Shown here one piece after another: positions 1-11,150 of a stretch of DNA of 64,000 nt (positions within the stretch are counted from its first letter, which is position 1; each line of letters begins with the position of its first letter). Origin of the DNA: Forficula auricularia (lineage: Eukaryota > Arthropoda > Insecta > Dermaptera > Forficulidae). The notes under the pieces are model-generated. The model saw only the letters and a program-made list of their open reading frames with translations. It searched no databases and had not been told where the DNA came from. Both the position numbers and the translations under genes were made by a program. The stretch covers positions 96,888,958 to 96,952,957 of the forward strand of contig JALMQS010000099.1 of NCBI GenBank assembly GCA_024734495.1. The letters run 5' to 3'.

Positions 1-267
1 TGCTCGCTTCTGAATTGCATCCAGTGAAAGATGTTTAAATAAATAAATCAAACCTTTAATGAACAAGATTTCGATTCGTTAAATCAATTAGTTTAAATAT
101 ATTTAATTAAAATATAAAAAAATATAGAAAAGTTAATTTGGAACTGGCTCGAATAATTTCCAGATAAAATTGTTCGGGGAATTATCGCCTGGCCTGGAGT
201 AATCTAATCAGCCAACGGAATTCTTTCTCAATTTATTTATTTATTTTCTTTATTTGGTGCCGAACAG

Positions 268-308
268 CCAGATAGGCAACATCTACGATCACCTGCTCAC
301 GATTAAAG
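268..308 (+). CDS. possible small exon of an unknown neighbouring gene
   Basis: This is a short GC-richer stretch in AT-rich DNA. After a pyrimidine-rich run and an AG, the bases read without a stop as QIGNIYDHLLTIK and end AAAG before a donor-like GTAAAT. Codon use (GGC AAC ATC TAC, CAC CTG CTC ACG) looks coding. I do not recognise the protein. The acceptor is poor (tttggtgccgaacag), and the open frame could extend a few codons upstream. It may equally be a conserved non-coding fragment; 130-310 as a whole looks less repetitive than what follows. Confidence 0.3.
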
Positions 309-499
309 GTAAATTAATCCTTCTAATTATATACAGGGTGTTTTTTTTTTTATTTCTCATCGTATATAAATTTGCCATATGATCAATTTAAAAAACAAAA
401 ACATTGCCGTCGAAATAATTTGCATTTCATGAATTTAAAAATAAATAAATAAATGTATTACTTAAGCTAGATAGGTAATACAATTAAAAATATAATAAT

Positions 500-2885
500 A
501 AATGTAATTTTGAACAGAGGAAGTGTCGTTGATTCGCGATTCTTTTGATTATTTTTCTATTTTAATTTGATTGATATCAGCGAGTACATCTCGCCGGGCG
601 GCCTCAATAATTAATTCAATTGAAGATTTTCATTTTTTTTGTCATTCTTGTATAAAGATATTTGAAACTTAGAGAAAACTCTAGATTTTTTTCTATCTCT
701 TTGGATTAAACTAGAAACTAGAAGTTCATAAAATGTTCGTTCTTGTGCCAAAATGTTTGTATTTTTTTTTTTAAATCAAGAACTACTTATATTTCAGGCT
801 TTTTAGCTTTAGAAAAATTCACAAAATTAAATTTTTAGGCTATTAAATGATTGTATATAAAGAGCTGAAATAAGCCTAGTTTCAAATAGCCTGGTCAAAT
901 CGTTACATAACAAAAACAAATCCTAAATCATTAAAATTTTAAACAGCTTTTCGGGTCTTGAAAATTCAATTGTTTTCTAGTATGATTATTTCTTCTTATT
1001 TGAATGAAAATACCACAATAATTTATTAAAAAAAAAAAGATCATAGAAAGTTCGTTCTTTTACCAAAATGTATGTATTTTTTTTTAAATCAACAAGATAC
1101 CTATCTATTTTTATATTTTCAGGTTTAAAATGTAGAAAACAGCATTTTTTGAATAACGATTTTGAGGCGATGTTTTAATATAGACAGTACCTGGAGGCAC
1201 CGAGCGATGCTCGGTAACTTCTTCCTTCAGTTAAAAGCTTTATTTTAATATTATTTTTAATTTAAAATTCTGATAAAAAGGTCGATTTTTATTTGAGAGC
1301 CGTTTTCAAATTAAAAAAAATACAAAAATATATAGTATTCGCCCACTGTACCCCCACCCCAATTGACGCCACCCCCGAAACCTCGCCCTACTCCCGGATC
1401 CCCCACCACTGCACCCCACCTCCTGCATCTGTTTTGATTCAACCATATGATTCATGTTTATTCATCCAATTGTTAATAAATAAAACCTATCAAAATGTGT
1501 TGTTTTTTCAGAAAATTGAGACCTGCTTTTGCGAAATATATTTTTAAATAAATTCTTATATTAAATTATTATTTTTTATTCTATTAAATAAATAAAGTTC
1601 TTTATAAAAACAATTATAAAACGTTTATTAATATTTCTAACGTTTAGGTTGAACAAAATATGTTAAAATCCACAATCACAATACTTCTTCAAGGCCTTTT
1701 AGAACAATGAATAAAGGCAACACATTGTCTTCCTGGGAACAAAAGGAAAAGGGAAACGTTTTTTAACACCCTAAGAATGGGATTTGTCTACCTGAGAATA
1801 ATTAATTTGATTACGAATAAACCCATCAAAAACAATTTTGTCGAAGGTGAGACAGTGACAGATCGAATTGTCACCCCGAAAACCCCCTAACCCGTGAATT
1901 TCATCAAAATCAGTAGAGTCGTTTTCAAAATAGAACCAAGATACAAATATATAAACAAATAAATATACATATAAATAAATAAATATACAATTTTTGCTCG
2001 TTTAATAAGAGTAGATAAATGAACATTTATATTAAGTTTATTATTAATTACTAGGGCGAATCTAGCCTAAATGTAAACAGAGGCGGTGTCGTTGATTCGA
2101 GATTCTTTTGATTATTTTTCCATTTTAATTTGATTTATATCAGCAAGTATAGCTCGCCGGGCGGCCTTAATAATTAATTTAATTAAAGATTTTCATTTTT
2201 TTTGTCATTCTTGTATATAGATATTTGAATCTTAAAGAAAAGTCGTTTTCTAGCCTGATTTTTTTTCTAAATGTTTCGATTAAACTATAAACTAGAAGAT
2301 CATAAAATGTTCGTTCTTGTAGTAAAATTTTTGTACTTTTTAAAAATCAAGAACTTCTTATATTTCGGGCTTTTTAGCTTTAGAAAAATTTATAAAATAA
2401 AATTATTAATAGAGGGCTATCAAATGATTCTATATACGATAAAGAGCTGAAATTCGGCACACGATTTGTATGAATAAACTGTACATCTAGGCCGAGTTTT
2501 AACCTTCTTGGTCAAACCGTACTATGACAAAAACGAAATCCTAAACACTAAAATTTTTGACAGCGTTTCGGGTCATGGAAATCAAATTTTTTTCCTTTTG
2601 TATATTCATATTTAAAAATGTTTCAACCCTAGAGAAAATTCGTTTTCTAGTAGGTATGATTATTTCTTTTTATTTCGATTAAAATACTTAAGATAATTTT
2701 TTTTTACAAAAGGTCACAGAAAGTTCGTTCTTTTACCAAGATTTTGGGCTATCTAGTTTTATAACTTGCAGTCCGAAATGTAGAAAACATATTGTGAATA
2801 ACGATTTTAAGGCAATGTCATAATATAGACATAAATGAACATTTATATTGAGTATATTATTAATTACTAGGGCAACTATAGCGTA
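500..2885. repeat. tandem duplication J1/J2, J1 split by an insertion
   Basis: Two direct copies of a unit of roughly 750-800 bases. Both open with gtgtcgttgattcg, share the segment ctcgccgggcggcct (near 590 and 2155) and run on through ttttagctttagaaaaat and gttcgttcttttacca. J1 occupies 500-1185 and resumes at 2015-2065; J2 runs about 2071-2880. The break in J1 is exactly the H1 insertion. Function unknown; a related decayed copy seems present near 39525-39850. Confidence 0.8.
1186..2014 (+). mobile_element. H-family element, copy H1
   Basis: It starts agtacctggaggcaccgagc, contains atgctcggtaactt, and ends with the family 3' signature (accccctaacccgtgaattt, a cgttttc segment, gctcgtttaataa). 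Comparison with the uninterrupted J2 copy fixes its ends. Flanks read TAGAC before and TAGA after, a likely 4-5 bp target duplication. Five copies (H1-H5) are in the window. No coding capacity seen. Confidence 0.75.
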
Positions 2886-3196
2886 TCCTAGTCTTGAAAA
2901 AGTTTTCACATTTTTATTATTTAATAAATTATTAGGGCGAGCGACGATTCTTTCATTAGAATCTGATCGAAGAAAATGACTTAAAAGGGCGCGGATAGAA
3001 TTATCTCTCTTTCTTTGGAAGTAAGTTCAAAAACTAGTTCAGACCTGATTCAGAGTATGAAAGATTGATTTCTTAATTTCTATTATTCTAGGAACAGCCA
3101 TTTGCCTTTTGCACTTGTACAAAAACGATACTCGCTCTTAATACTCAAAATTCAGACAATAATGTAAAAAAGGAATAATTTGCTGCGGGTCTAACT
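2886..3196. other. no feature seen
   Basis: AT-rich sequence between the J2 repeat and the hAT element. I see no gene or named repeat. Confidence 0.5.
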
Positions 3197-3204
3197 GACT
3201 AGAG

Positions 3205-3644
3205 CAGGGGTCGGCATCCAGAGGCCCGCGGGCCCCATTCGGCCCACGAAGAGCTTTTATGCGGCCCGGAATCTGTTTGTAAATACCCATTTGTGTTCCT
3301 TTTATGTACATTATTAATTTTATTAATTGAAGGAGACAATAAAAGAGTGTGTAATCTGCTGGAATTATAAATTTTATTTATTTATAACGATCGTTATAAA
3401 TAAATAAAATTTATAATTCCAGCAGAAGACACACTCTATTTATTGTCTCCTTCCAATATATAAAAATTCTGCTACTCTCGGCAAAAACTTTCAATTTAAT
3501 TTTATTAATATTTGTTTTTACATTAAAAATAATAAATCAATAATAAAAAATATTTTAAATTAATACATTATATTGGAATGTGCGGCCCGCTAAAATAATT
3601 TTTTTGAAAATGTTCCATTGTCCCAAAAAGGTTGCCGACACCTG
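3205..3644. mobile_element. non-autonomous hAT element
   Basis: The terminal inverted repeats are CAGGGGTCGGCATCC and the complement of GGTTGCCGACACCTG (13 of 15 matching). Flanking 8-base sites are gactagag and gactaaaa (6 of 8), the size expected for hAT. Subterminal gcggcccg motifs occur on both sides, as in many animal hAT elements. No transposase. It is interrupted by a palindrome at 3329-3453. Confidence 0.85.
3329..3453. repeat. near-perfect palindrome inside the hAT element
   Basis: Arms of about 60 bases (gaaggagacaata to its complement tattgtctccttc) meet at a centre ataacgatcgttat. Probably a separate fold-back insertion into the hAT element. Confidence 0.85.
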
Positions 3645-4479
3645 GACTAAAATACTGAGCTTTGAAAAAGTTTTTAACTTTTTCCTAGATTTCAAATCTT
3701 ATATTTGGAGATAATATTGTCCGAAAATACTATTTCAGAAATTTAATTTTAGTTATGATTTCAAATTTTGAATGAAAAATCTCAAAATATTCATCTAATA
3801 AATTTGGAATTAATGTATGAATGAATAAATTATGAATATATAATAAACAAGGGAGGTGAATTGGTTAATTCAGATCTAATAATAGATTTGGCCAGTTTAA
3901 AACATGACCCCCCCCCCCCCGCATGGATCGGCTACCCTCCCGCGGGAGAGGATAGAAAATAAAGAAATCCTTTAATCAAACGGGGTTGAAATTGCATTTC
4001 ATTTCCACCCCCTCTTCTAAAATACACCCCCGCAGCACAAACCTCATTCCCGCCCCCCACCCCTTGCGCATCTCTCGCTCACCCCGAGTCAATCTTTTGC
4101 TTCTGAATATAAAATTATGTACATAAAATTAATTACGAAAACAAATTAGCGTAGCATATTTGATGTTAATTGAATTTGGCTATTATAATTAATAAAGGCT
4201 CAGAGAGGTGGGTGGGTAGCCAAAGAGAAATAGAGGGGGGCTCTGGTTGTTTTGTAAAATATATAGTGGATATTAAACAACTGAATGGATTACCATTTAA
4301 ATTATTGCCACTACCCCAGAACCACCCCCCTCCCCCGAAATCAAAACCTCACCACAAAAGAAGAAAGCAAAAATTAAGTACTCATATAAATAAATATATA
4401 TAAAAAAAAGAAATTTAAAATTATTTGAAATGATGTTTAATCATAAAGAGAAATAAATGAAATGTATTATATATATATC
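3645..4479. other. low-complexity and C-rich stretch
   Basis: No gene seen. It contains a poly(C) run at 3907-3920, C-rich segments at 4005-4085 and 4310-4345, and otherwise AT-rich sequence. Confidence 0.6.
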
Positions 4480-4493
4480 TATATTATGTTTAT

Positions 4494-4766
4494 CAGTAAT
4501 GACGATTTTGAAGCTTTTATTTTTGTGATTAATTTGATTAAAGTTTGAATTTTTATTTAAATCACACATAATTAATTATAATTATTTATTAAACACGAAC
4601 AAATAATAGAATATAACTACGATGTTTCGATCAACTTATTCTGCGATCGGTCTCAAGTATGAGCAGGAGTGGATGCTTATACTTGAGAACGATCTCAGAA
4701 TAAGTTGATCGAAACATCGTAGTTATATTCTATTATTTGTTCGTGTTTAATAAATTATTACAATTA
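4494..4766 (-). mobile_element. hairpin-plus-tail element, family B copy B1
   Basis: Flanked by an exact 14-bp direct repeat TATATTATGTTTAT (4480-4493 and 4767-4780). The inside is a long inverted repeat around atgtttcgatcaactt and its complement. A one-sided tail (cagtaatgacgattttgaag at the low-coordinate end) is not repeated in the other arm. The start is truncated compared with copy B2, while the tail end is constant. That pattern, with variable-length target duplications, resembles target-primed retroposition. Confidence 0.8.
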
Positions 4767-4825
4767 TATATTATGTTTATTTGCATCAAACAGACAACAA
4801 CCTCATTGATTTCTTTTTATAAAAA
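4767..4825 (+). repeat. dispersed repeat A, copy A1
   Basis: Shares the segments tatgtttatttgcatcaa and cctcattgatttct with other copies near 12.8, 16.3, 27.9, 36.1, 39.2 and 47.7 kb; the family continues in other copies as ctctgctactctcggcaaaa. B1 is inserted at its left end. Confidence 0.75.
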
Positions 4826-4969
4826 ATTATCTTGAAAAAAAGTTCGTCTCATTCGTTAATTATTATTTGAAATTTAGAAAAATTAAATTAAAATTTTTCT
4901 TCAATAAATAGTACTACTATAAAATAAATTGAAATTTATACAGGAAATAAATACTTTCAAAGATATCAC

Positions 4970-6780
4970 TTGTATATAATAGAGTTTAAATTACCGATAG
5001 AAATATTATAGATTTTAAATTTTTTAAGGGAAATCACAAAAGGGTGTCATCTAGTAGATCCGAGATGGAATGGATTATTTTTTAATTATAAGTCAGAAGG
5101 GTTGTTTTAAAAGTTGTAAATATAATTCTCTCCATCTTAGAGGGAAAAATAAATGTCACCCTTTTGTGATTTTTCCTTAAAAAATTTAAAATCTACTTCT
5201 TTTGGCATCTTAAACTCTTATATAGTATTTAAATTGGGAAAGTCTATTTATTCAAAATTCGAGACATACCCAACCAGCACTTATATTTAAACTATAAGAT
5301 ATGGCTATGTGTTTAAATTTAGATTCAATAGACCGCGAAATTTTACAAATGAAGGTTTTAAAATCTGTGAGTCTAATATTTATCGTGGGCCTTATTTTTC
5401 GACCATGAAATTTTTTTCGGGACAGAAGCTCAAATTACGAGGTATGGTAAGAAAATAATGTGTACAAAATTTGAGATCGATCGGACAACATTAAGAACTG
5501 GCGCATCTCATTTGAAAATTTGAAATTTTTAGAATTTCGCGCTATTCGGTTACTATATTTTGTTATACGTCGTTAAATTGAAACAAAGAAAAAAACATCG
5601 ATGAGCATGAAATTACTAAACATTATCTTCTGAAATCCCGCCCCTGCCTTGGTCATTCAACCATTATTATACTCATAGAGCAAAAGAAAAAAATTCTAGT
5701 GAATTCAATATTTTGCCTACCTCCTAGGCGTACAACGGAAACAGATTTATTTGAATAATATAAGGATAATAAAAGTAAAAAATTGGTAGTTATATATATA
5801 TTTAAGGGATTTAGCATTCACATAGAAGTAAATGAATAGAAATACAATTATTGTCTCAAAATAAATTTTATTTAACCAAAATCATCTGCGAATGTTGATT
5901 TCCTACTGTCGGGATATTTTTTTCTATATTCTGAAACAATTTGTATCCATGTTTTTATTCTTTGTTTCAATTTAACGACGTATAACAAAATAGTACCTGG
6001 AACACCTAGCGTTGCTCGGCAATTTTTTGCTTTAGTTCAAAGTGAGATATTAATATTATTTTTTTAATAATTTAATATTCAATAAAAAATACCTCCAATT
6101 AATCAAATTGGCAAATTCTATAATATAATAATATTTGTAATGAATTATTAGTGGGATATAAAATTAAAAAACCAATTAATTATTAAAAGGAAATTTAATA
6201 AAAATATAAATAAACATTTTTATCGAGATAACCACCTGTGAATAATTATTTCAATTAACAAAAAACCCATCAAAAACAACTTAGCCGAAGATGATACCGT
6301 GATAGATCGAATTGTCAACACAAAAACCCCCTAACCCGTGAATTTTATCCAAATCGTTAAAGCCGTTTTCGAGAATTCGATTCTACATAAATATATAAAT
6401 TTAGAAAGGTTATATATATTTATAAACAAGAATTGCTCGTTTAATATAATAAAAGATAGTAATCGAATAGAGTGAAATTCTAAAAATTTCAAATTTTTTA
6501 ATTGAGATGCGCCACTTTTTTGCGTTGTCCAATCCAACTCAAATTTTGTAGAAATTATTTTCTTACCCAACCTTCTAATTTGGGCTTCTGTCCCGAAAAC
6601 TTTTCCAGAAAAAAATTTCACTAGGTATATCTAAGATCCACTCAATTGACCCGGATCGCTAATTTTGGCACTTGGGTTGGATTCTAGAGGAGGAAAAAAC
6701 GACCTTCTGACATATAATTAAAAATAATCCATCCCTTTTCGGATCTACTAGATGAGAACCTCTCTGGTGATTTTCTTAGA
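4970..6780. repeat. nested palindrome complex K
   Basis: An outer inverted repeat pairs 5040-5110 with 6695-6780 (ctagtagatccgagatgg and its counterpart) and 5395-5560 with 6470-6615 (gggacagaagctcaaatta, gcgcatctca). Within the left arm a second inverted repeat pairs 5008-5050 with 5150-5200 (aatcacaaaagggtgtcat). In the centre a third inverted repeat pairs 5553-5600 with 5948-5992 (tttgttatacgtcgttaaat), directly abutting an H element. No coding signal. Confidence 0.75.
5992..6455 (+). mobile_element. H-family element, copy H2
   Basis: Starts agtacctggaacacctagcg, carries ccaattaattattaaaagg and accccctaacccgtgaattt, and ends gaattgctcgtttaatataa. Shorter than H4 because the internal ribozyme-bearing part is missing. 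No protein. Confidence 0.75.
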
Positions 6781-8040
6781 ATATCAGTTGCATAAAATTT
6801 TTTAAAATAATTCCAATTTTTAAAATCATTCTTTAAAAATATACATATGTAAACTTTTTAATTTTTTTTTACTTTCAAACGATAATGATAGAAAATAAAA
6901 ATTGAATTCGAAATTTCGATTGATTCGTAAACTCGTTTGTCCCCGTCCAGGTGGCCAAAAGTACTAAAATTATAATATCTTTTGAATTAAAAAAATTAAA
7001 TTCGGAATATATCTACATTAAATTTTTCATTTAAATAAATAATATATAAATATATATAACCTTTCTAAATTTAGTACTGGTAAATAAATAAAAATTACAA
7101 ATTATGTGATTCTTTTCGAAAATTTAAATGGTTAAATTTTTTTTTAATTTATTAAATAAATGATTAAATAAAAATAAAAACTAATCTCATTCTCTAATAT
7201 AAATAAATAAATAAATAAAATATGAAAGATAAAAAAAAATGAATTAAATAAAATAAAATAAAAAGAAAATCTTACAGGGGGTAGTGATTGTATTTTTATT
7301 ATTTGAAATCCAAAAAATATATCATGTTACAACAAATAAAATAAAAAAAAATTGAAAATTAAAAAACTAGAATTGTGAACATTATAAAATAGTTTGACAC
7401 AAAAATAAATTAAAATAATAAATCAATTAAATCTAAAAAATAAAATATAAAAAAAAAAATGTGGGGAAAAATCACAAAAAAAATTATTTAAAATGTTTAC
7501 ACATAAGTTACACATTTAAAGACATATTCGATTTAGGATCCCCATTTAGGCACTGTACAGCGTATTATTATTTTTTTTCTATAATCTAATTTTACAAACA
7601 GTCATAATAATCAATCAATCAATCAATCAATCAATCATGTTACATTTGCTTTCAATTTAATTAATACTAGATAACATTATTCCGGCTTTTTCTCTCATCA
7701 TAAATGCACACAAAAATTCTTAAAAAATAATTCATAATATTTTTAAAAATTAATCGAAAAACAAACAAGAAAAAAAAGAATTTTGGAAAATTAGGATCTT
7801 GAGATTTTTTTGTTTTTGTTTGTTTTTATAAAAATAAACCACTGTAGAGCGATAGTGTCAATTTAACGTTATATATAAATGATTAAATTTATATATTTTT
7901 AAATATATATTCATATAATATATATTAAAATTTTTATAACTAGATTAAAAAATAACAATTTTTAAAATTTATTTAAATTATAAATTAATAACAATTATTA
8001 AAATTTTGTTTCAATTAAGTAATTTTTTTGGGCAATTTAA
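6781..8040. other. AT-rich spacer, no gene seen
   Basis: This is long A- and T-rich simple sequence with many near-homopolymer runs. The only clear structure is a (TCAA)n microsatellite at 7610-7637. No coding signal on either strand. Confidence 0.7.
7610..7637. repeat. (TCAA)n microsatellite, about 7 units
   Basis: A perfect tetranucleotide run. On the minus strand it reads TGATTGATTGAT, the classical PBX binding core, overlapping several times. Confidence 0.9.
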
Positions 8041-8620
8041 TATTAAACGGATAATTTGTCAATAATTTAATTCGAAACGAAATATTTGTCAATAAATTAA
8101 TACGAAACGGAATATTTGTCAAGAATTTAATTCGAAACTGAATATTTGTCAAGTATTTAATTCGAAACGGAATATTTGTCAATAAATTAATACGAAACGG
8201 AATATTTGTCAATAAATTAATACGAAACGTAATATTTGTCAAGAATTTAATCCGAAACGGAATATTAGTCAATAAATTAATACGAAACGGAATATTTGTC
8301 AATAATTTAATTCGAAAAGAAATATTTGTCAAGAATTTAATTTGAAACGGAATATTTGTCAACAAATTAATACGAAACGGAATATTTGTCAATAAATTAA
8401 TACGAAACGGAATATTTGTCAATAATTTAATTCGAGAAGAAATATTTGTCAAGAATTTAATTTGAAACGGAATATTTGTCAACAAATTAATACGAAACGG
8501 AATATTTGTCAATAAATTAATTCGAAACGGAATATTTGTCAATAATTGAATACGAAACGGAATATTTGTCAATAATTGAATACGAAACGGAATATTTATC
8601 AATAATTTAATTCGAAACGG
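8041..8620. repeat. 30-bp minisatellite, 19 units
   Basis: There are nineteen consecutive 30-base units plus a partial one. Each has a core close to cgaaacggaatatttgtcaa. The period stays exactly 30 without indels. The four-unit blocks 8281-8400 and 8401-8520 differ at a single base, a recent 120-bp higher-order duplication. Because 30 is a multiple of three and the unit has no stop in one minus-strand frame, a 195-codon open frame (NIPFRI-NLLT repeats) exists; I read it as a by-product. The array lies about 0.7-1.3 kb past the exd stop. Confidence 0.95.
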
Positions 8621-8625
8621 GAAAA

Positions 8626-9314
8626 ATTCGTCGTTAATTTAATTTAAAACTGAAATTATGTGGATATGTTGCCATTGACAGTATCGCCGTCCAAGTAGGT
8701 AAGACTTAAGTTCTAATTGAGAATAAGTAAGATTGCGTTGAATACCTACACATCAGTCGGAATAGTCGCTCACCTGGTGCATTGGGTCGTACGCACCAAG
8801 ACTGCCGTCCGTGTACGGGGGCTGGAACCGACCCAAGTATTCAGGCAATCAGTACAATACTCAAATACAGTGAAAAAAAATACAGATGGGGGAAAACATG
8901 GGATTTATTTAGATTATAAAAAGAACCAACCGTCGAGGATTGAGCATTTAAGCAATTAGATACAGAAAAAAATTTGATTTTTATTCAAATATTATACGAA
9001 TCAAAAAAAGAATTATCTCTCTAAGGGTTAATTATTTTTATAATATAAAAATATCTCTTATGGTTTGTAATTATTTTATATAAAAAAATTTCGTACAATA
9101 TTATTTTTTTTTCAATATTTAACAAACAAAAAATAAATACAATTTTTGAATTTGTCTTAAAAACAAAAAACAAAATAGTAAAAGTATCTTATGAACTGAT
9201 TTTTTTTTTAATTATGAGAGAGCAAAAACAAAAATACAATTACATAAATAATGATAAAAAAAAAAATTAACTAGCTAAGTAATTATTCTAAAAAATTTTT
9301 TTTTGAGTTGCGGG
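8626..9314 (-). other. exd 3' flank, probable 3' UTR
   Basis: This is the sequence after the exd stop, reading down the minus strand. It is AT-rich with no other coding signal. Minus-strand AATAAA hexamers are present at 8985-8980 and 8909-8904, giving a plausible 3' UTR of about 350-450 bases. If neither is used, the transcript would run into the 30-bp minisatellite. The true poly(A) site cannot be read from sequence alone. Confidence 0.4.
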
Positions 9315-9499
9315 CTAAAGTTCGTATGGGCTTGTGGAGGGCGTCTGTACCTGTGAGCCGGACATGGACGAGTTGTAGTCTGCCCCGTTCATGCCCATTG
9401 TGTAGCCCATGCTGTCCTGGGGGCCTCCGGGGGGCGCCGGGGACATCATAGGGGTGTTGGCGCCCTGCGACGCGGGCCCCATGCTGTACGGTGACGCAC
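9315..9499 (-). CDS. exd: exd last coding exon: divergent C-terminus and stop
   Basis: The acceptor atttcccag is followed by two bases that complete the split Gly codon, then ASPYSMGPASQGANTPMMSP and 40 more residues ending SPYEL, then TAG. The start (GASPYSM, TPMMSPAP, QDSMGY) matches the low-complexity Ser/Pro/Gly/Met-rich tail of insect Exd. The last part (NSSMSGSQVQTPSTSPYEL) differs from the fly ending as I remember it. Coding length is 185 bases. The exon is much richer in GC than its flanks. The tail is expected to be disordered and is not needed for DNA binding in the family. An alternative 3' exon elsewhere cannot be excluded. Confidence 0.95.
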
Positions 9500-9834
9500 C
9501 TGGGAAATTATTACAAAACAATCTTAATACAACATACAATTAGCTATACTTACAACAAAAATTAATTCATTAAAATAAAAGAATTTAAAACTTTGGTGGT
9601 TTTTCAGATTTTTTAAGATTCAAATTTTTCAGTAGGTAATAGTAAAATAATTATTTTTTATTTTATCAGTAATGAAGCTGTTGAAGATTTTATTTTTGTG
9701 ATTAATTTTATTAAGAGTTGAAATTTTATTAAAATCACACATAATTAATTATTTAATTTTATTTATTTTCTTAGAAAGACGGACGAAATAAGTTGGTTAT
9801 AATGAAAGGCAGTCCATAAATTATTTAAATTTTA

Positions 9835-9890
9835 TTCAAATTCCGACGTTTCGGAGACTTTTTTCACCCTTCTTCAGGATATTGAATTTA
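9835..9890 (-). ncRNA. hammerhead ribozyme, left arm of C1
   Basis: On the minus strand: CTGAAGA, a short stem-loop beginning with an extra A, CC, then GAAAC and GTC. Stem I can pair TTCAA with TTGAA beyond a C-G and a wobble pair. Stem II keeps only GG/CC. Type I layout with ACGT in place of stem III. Confidence 0.75.
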
Positions 9891-9905
9891 CTCACCCATC
9901 AATAA

Positions 9906-9962
9906 CTATTCAATACCCTGAAGAAGGAGAGAAAAAAGTCTCGAAACGTCGGAATTTGAATA
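9906..9962 (+). ncRNA. hammerhead ribozyme, right arm of C1
   Basis: CTGAAGA (9918-9924) and CGAAACGTC (9942-9950). Stem I: CC with GG, an internal loop, ATTCAA with TTGAAT. Stem II is GAGA with TCTC; one C is missing compared with copy C2, so this copy may be weak. Confidence 0.75.
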
Positions 9963-10739
9963 AAATTTAAAAAATTTATGCACTGCCTTTCATTATAACC
10001 TACTTATAATTAATTATAATTATTTATTCGTGTTCAATAAATAAGTATAATTAATTATGTGTGATTTTAATAAAAATTACAACTCTTATTTTCTATTTTT
10101 TAATTAATAGGTGTAGCATTGGTTAAGACAAAAAAAATAATTAGGCTGACGTTTCGAATTATAATAATATCTTTTTCAAAGCTAATAATTGTTGTGTTAA
10201 AAACATTTTTCTGCTAAAGTTATTAATTAAATAAATATCCAATAATAAAATATAAAAAAATATACCTATATATAAAATAAAATTTAAGTAAAATTGATTT
10301 AAAAAAAAAAATTGTAAAAATGTATCGATTATTTTTTTTTTTTAAGATGAAATAATTTATAAATATATAATAATAGTATTCAGGTTATAAAGAGAAAGAC
10401 TTAGTAAAACTAAATAACAACAAATATGAAGATTTGGAAAGTTTTTTTCGGGTTAGACCTCACCCATGGTGAAATTTAAAAATCGTATAAGTTTCCTTTT
10501 TTTTTTTTTTTTAGTGTAGATCTGAAGATTCATGCTTACATATTTATAAGCCCTTTAATAAATGGAAAGCCTATCACTTATAGTAGTAAAAAAAAATTAT
10601 AATTTTCTTATGGTATCCAAAGATATTGTAAAAAAATAATTCTTTTAAAAATTTATTTTAATCATATAGCAGCAGTGATTTAAAATATTATTATTTAAAA
10701 TTGAAAAAATAAGTGGAGTTGTTAGAATATATAAATATC

Positions 10740-11150
10740 TAAGGTAGAGGCACCTATTGATGACATGCACCTAAGGATGAAAATCTACAAGAAATAACCA
10801 TAATTTAGATAAGAGTAAATAAATATTATATTTAATATTGATTTACTATGAGTATACTAGGTCACTTATTTCACATTTAAAATAAGTGACCTAGTATCCT
10901 TAACTCATAGTAAATCAATATTAAATATAATATTTATTTACTCTTATCTTTATTAAAGATGTTTCACCTTGCACCAACACCACAATCTCTACTAATGATT
11001 AACCATAATTTTTAAAATTTTAGTCAATTTTCTTTAAGCCAAGTTAACTTACTAAGAGAAAATCGACTAAAACTTATAAAATTATAGTTATTTTTTCATT
11101 TTTTCTTGTAGATTGTCATCCTTAGGTGCTTCTACCTTATATACACTCCA
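10740..11150. repeat. palindrome N interrupted by element E1
   Basis: Left arm 10740-10806 (cacctaaggatgaaaatcta and on) pairs with 11060-11150 (gattgtcatccttaggtgct). The inner arm ttaaaattttagtc pairs with gactaaaacttataaa. E1 sits inside with its own duplication. Confidence 0.7.
10807..10999 (+). mobile_element. hairpin-plus-tail element, family E copy E1
   Basis: Exact 12-bp flanking duplication TAACCATAATTT (10795-10806, 11000-11011). Arms start agataagagtaaataaat and meet at the centre near aggtcacttatttcacattt. A 50-base tail (aagatgtttcaccttgcacc, then aacaccacaatctctact) is present only on the right. No hammerhead core recognised. Confidence 0.85.

Larger units (their letters stand above)
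9753..10006 (-). mobile_element. hairpin-plus-tail element, family C copy C1, with two hammerheads
   Basis: Inserted in B2 with an exact 11-bp duplication TAATTAATTAT (9742-9752, 10007-10017). Long arms begin near ataatgaaaggcagt. A one-sided tail (cttagaaagacggacgaaat) lies at the left. Each arm carries a hammerhead core, in opposite orientation. Confidence 0.85.
9667..10086 (-). mobile_element. hairpin-plus-tail element, family B copy B2
   Basis: Flanked by TATTTTTTATTTTAT and TATTTTCTATTTTTT (13 of 15). The tail cagtaatgaagctgttgaag lies at the left end. Arms contain atcacacataattaatta and its complement. Split by element C1, whose own 11-bp duplication marks the insertion point. Confidence 0.75.

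Noticed and set aside
4625..4740. Hammerhead ribozyme in B1 (GAAACATC after gttgatc)
   Set aside because: The GAAAC-NUH part is present on both arms, but there is no CTGANGA at a suitable distance.
8015..8602. 195-codon minus-strand open frame made of NIPFRI-NLLT repeats
   Set aside because: It is the translation of the 30-bp minisatellite. The period is a multiple of three and the unit lacks a stop in that frame, so openness needs no selection.
8041..8620. CRISPR-like regular repeats
   Set aside because: Units are contiguous with no unique spacers, and the host is eukaryotic.
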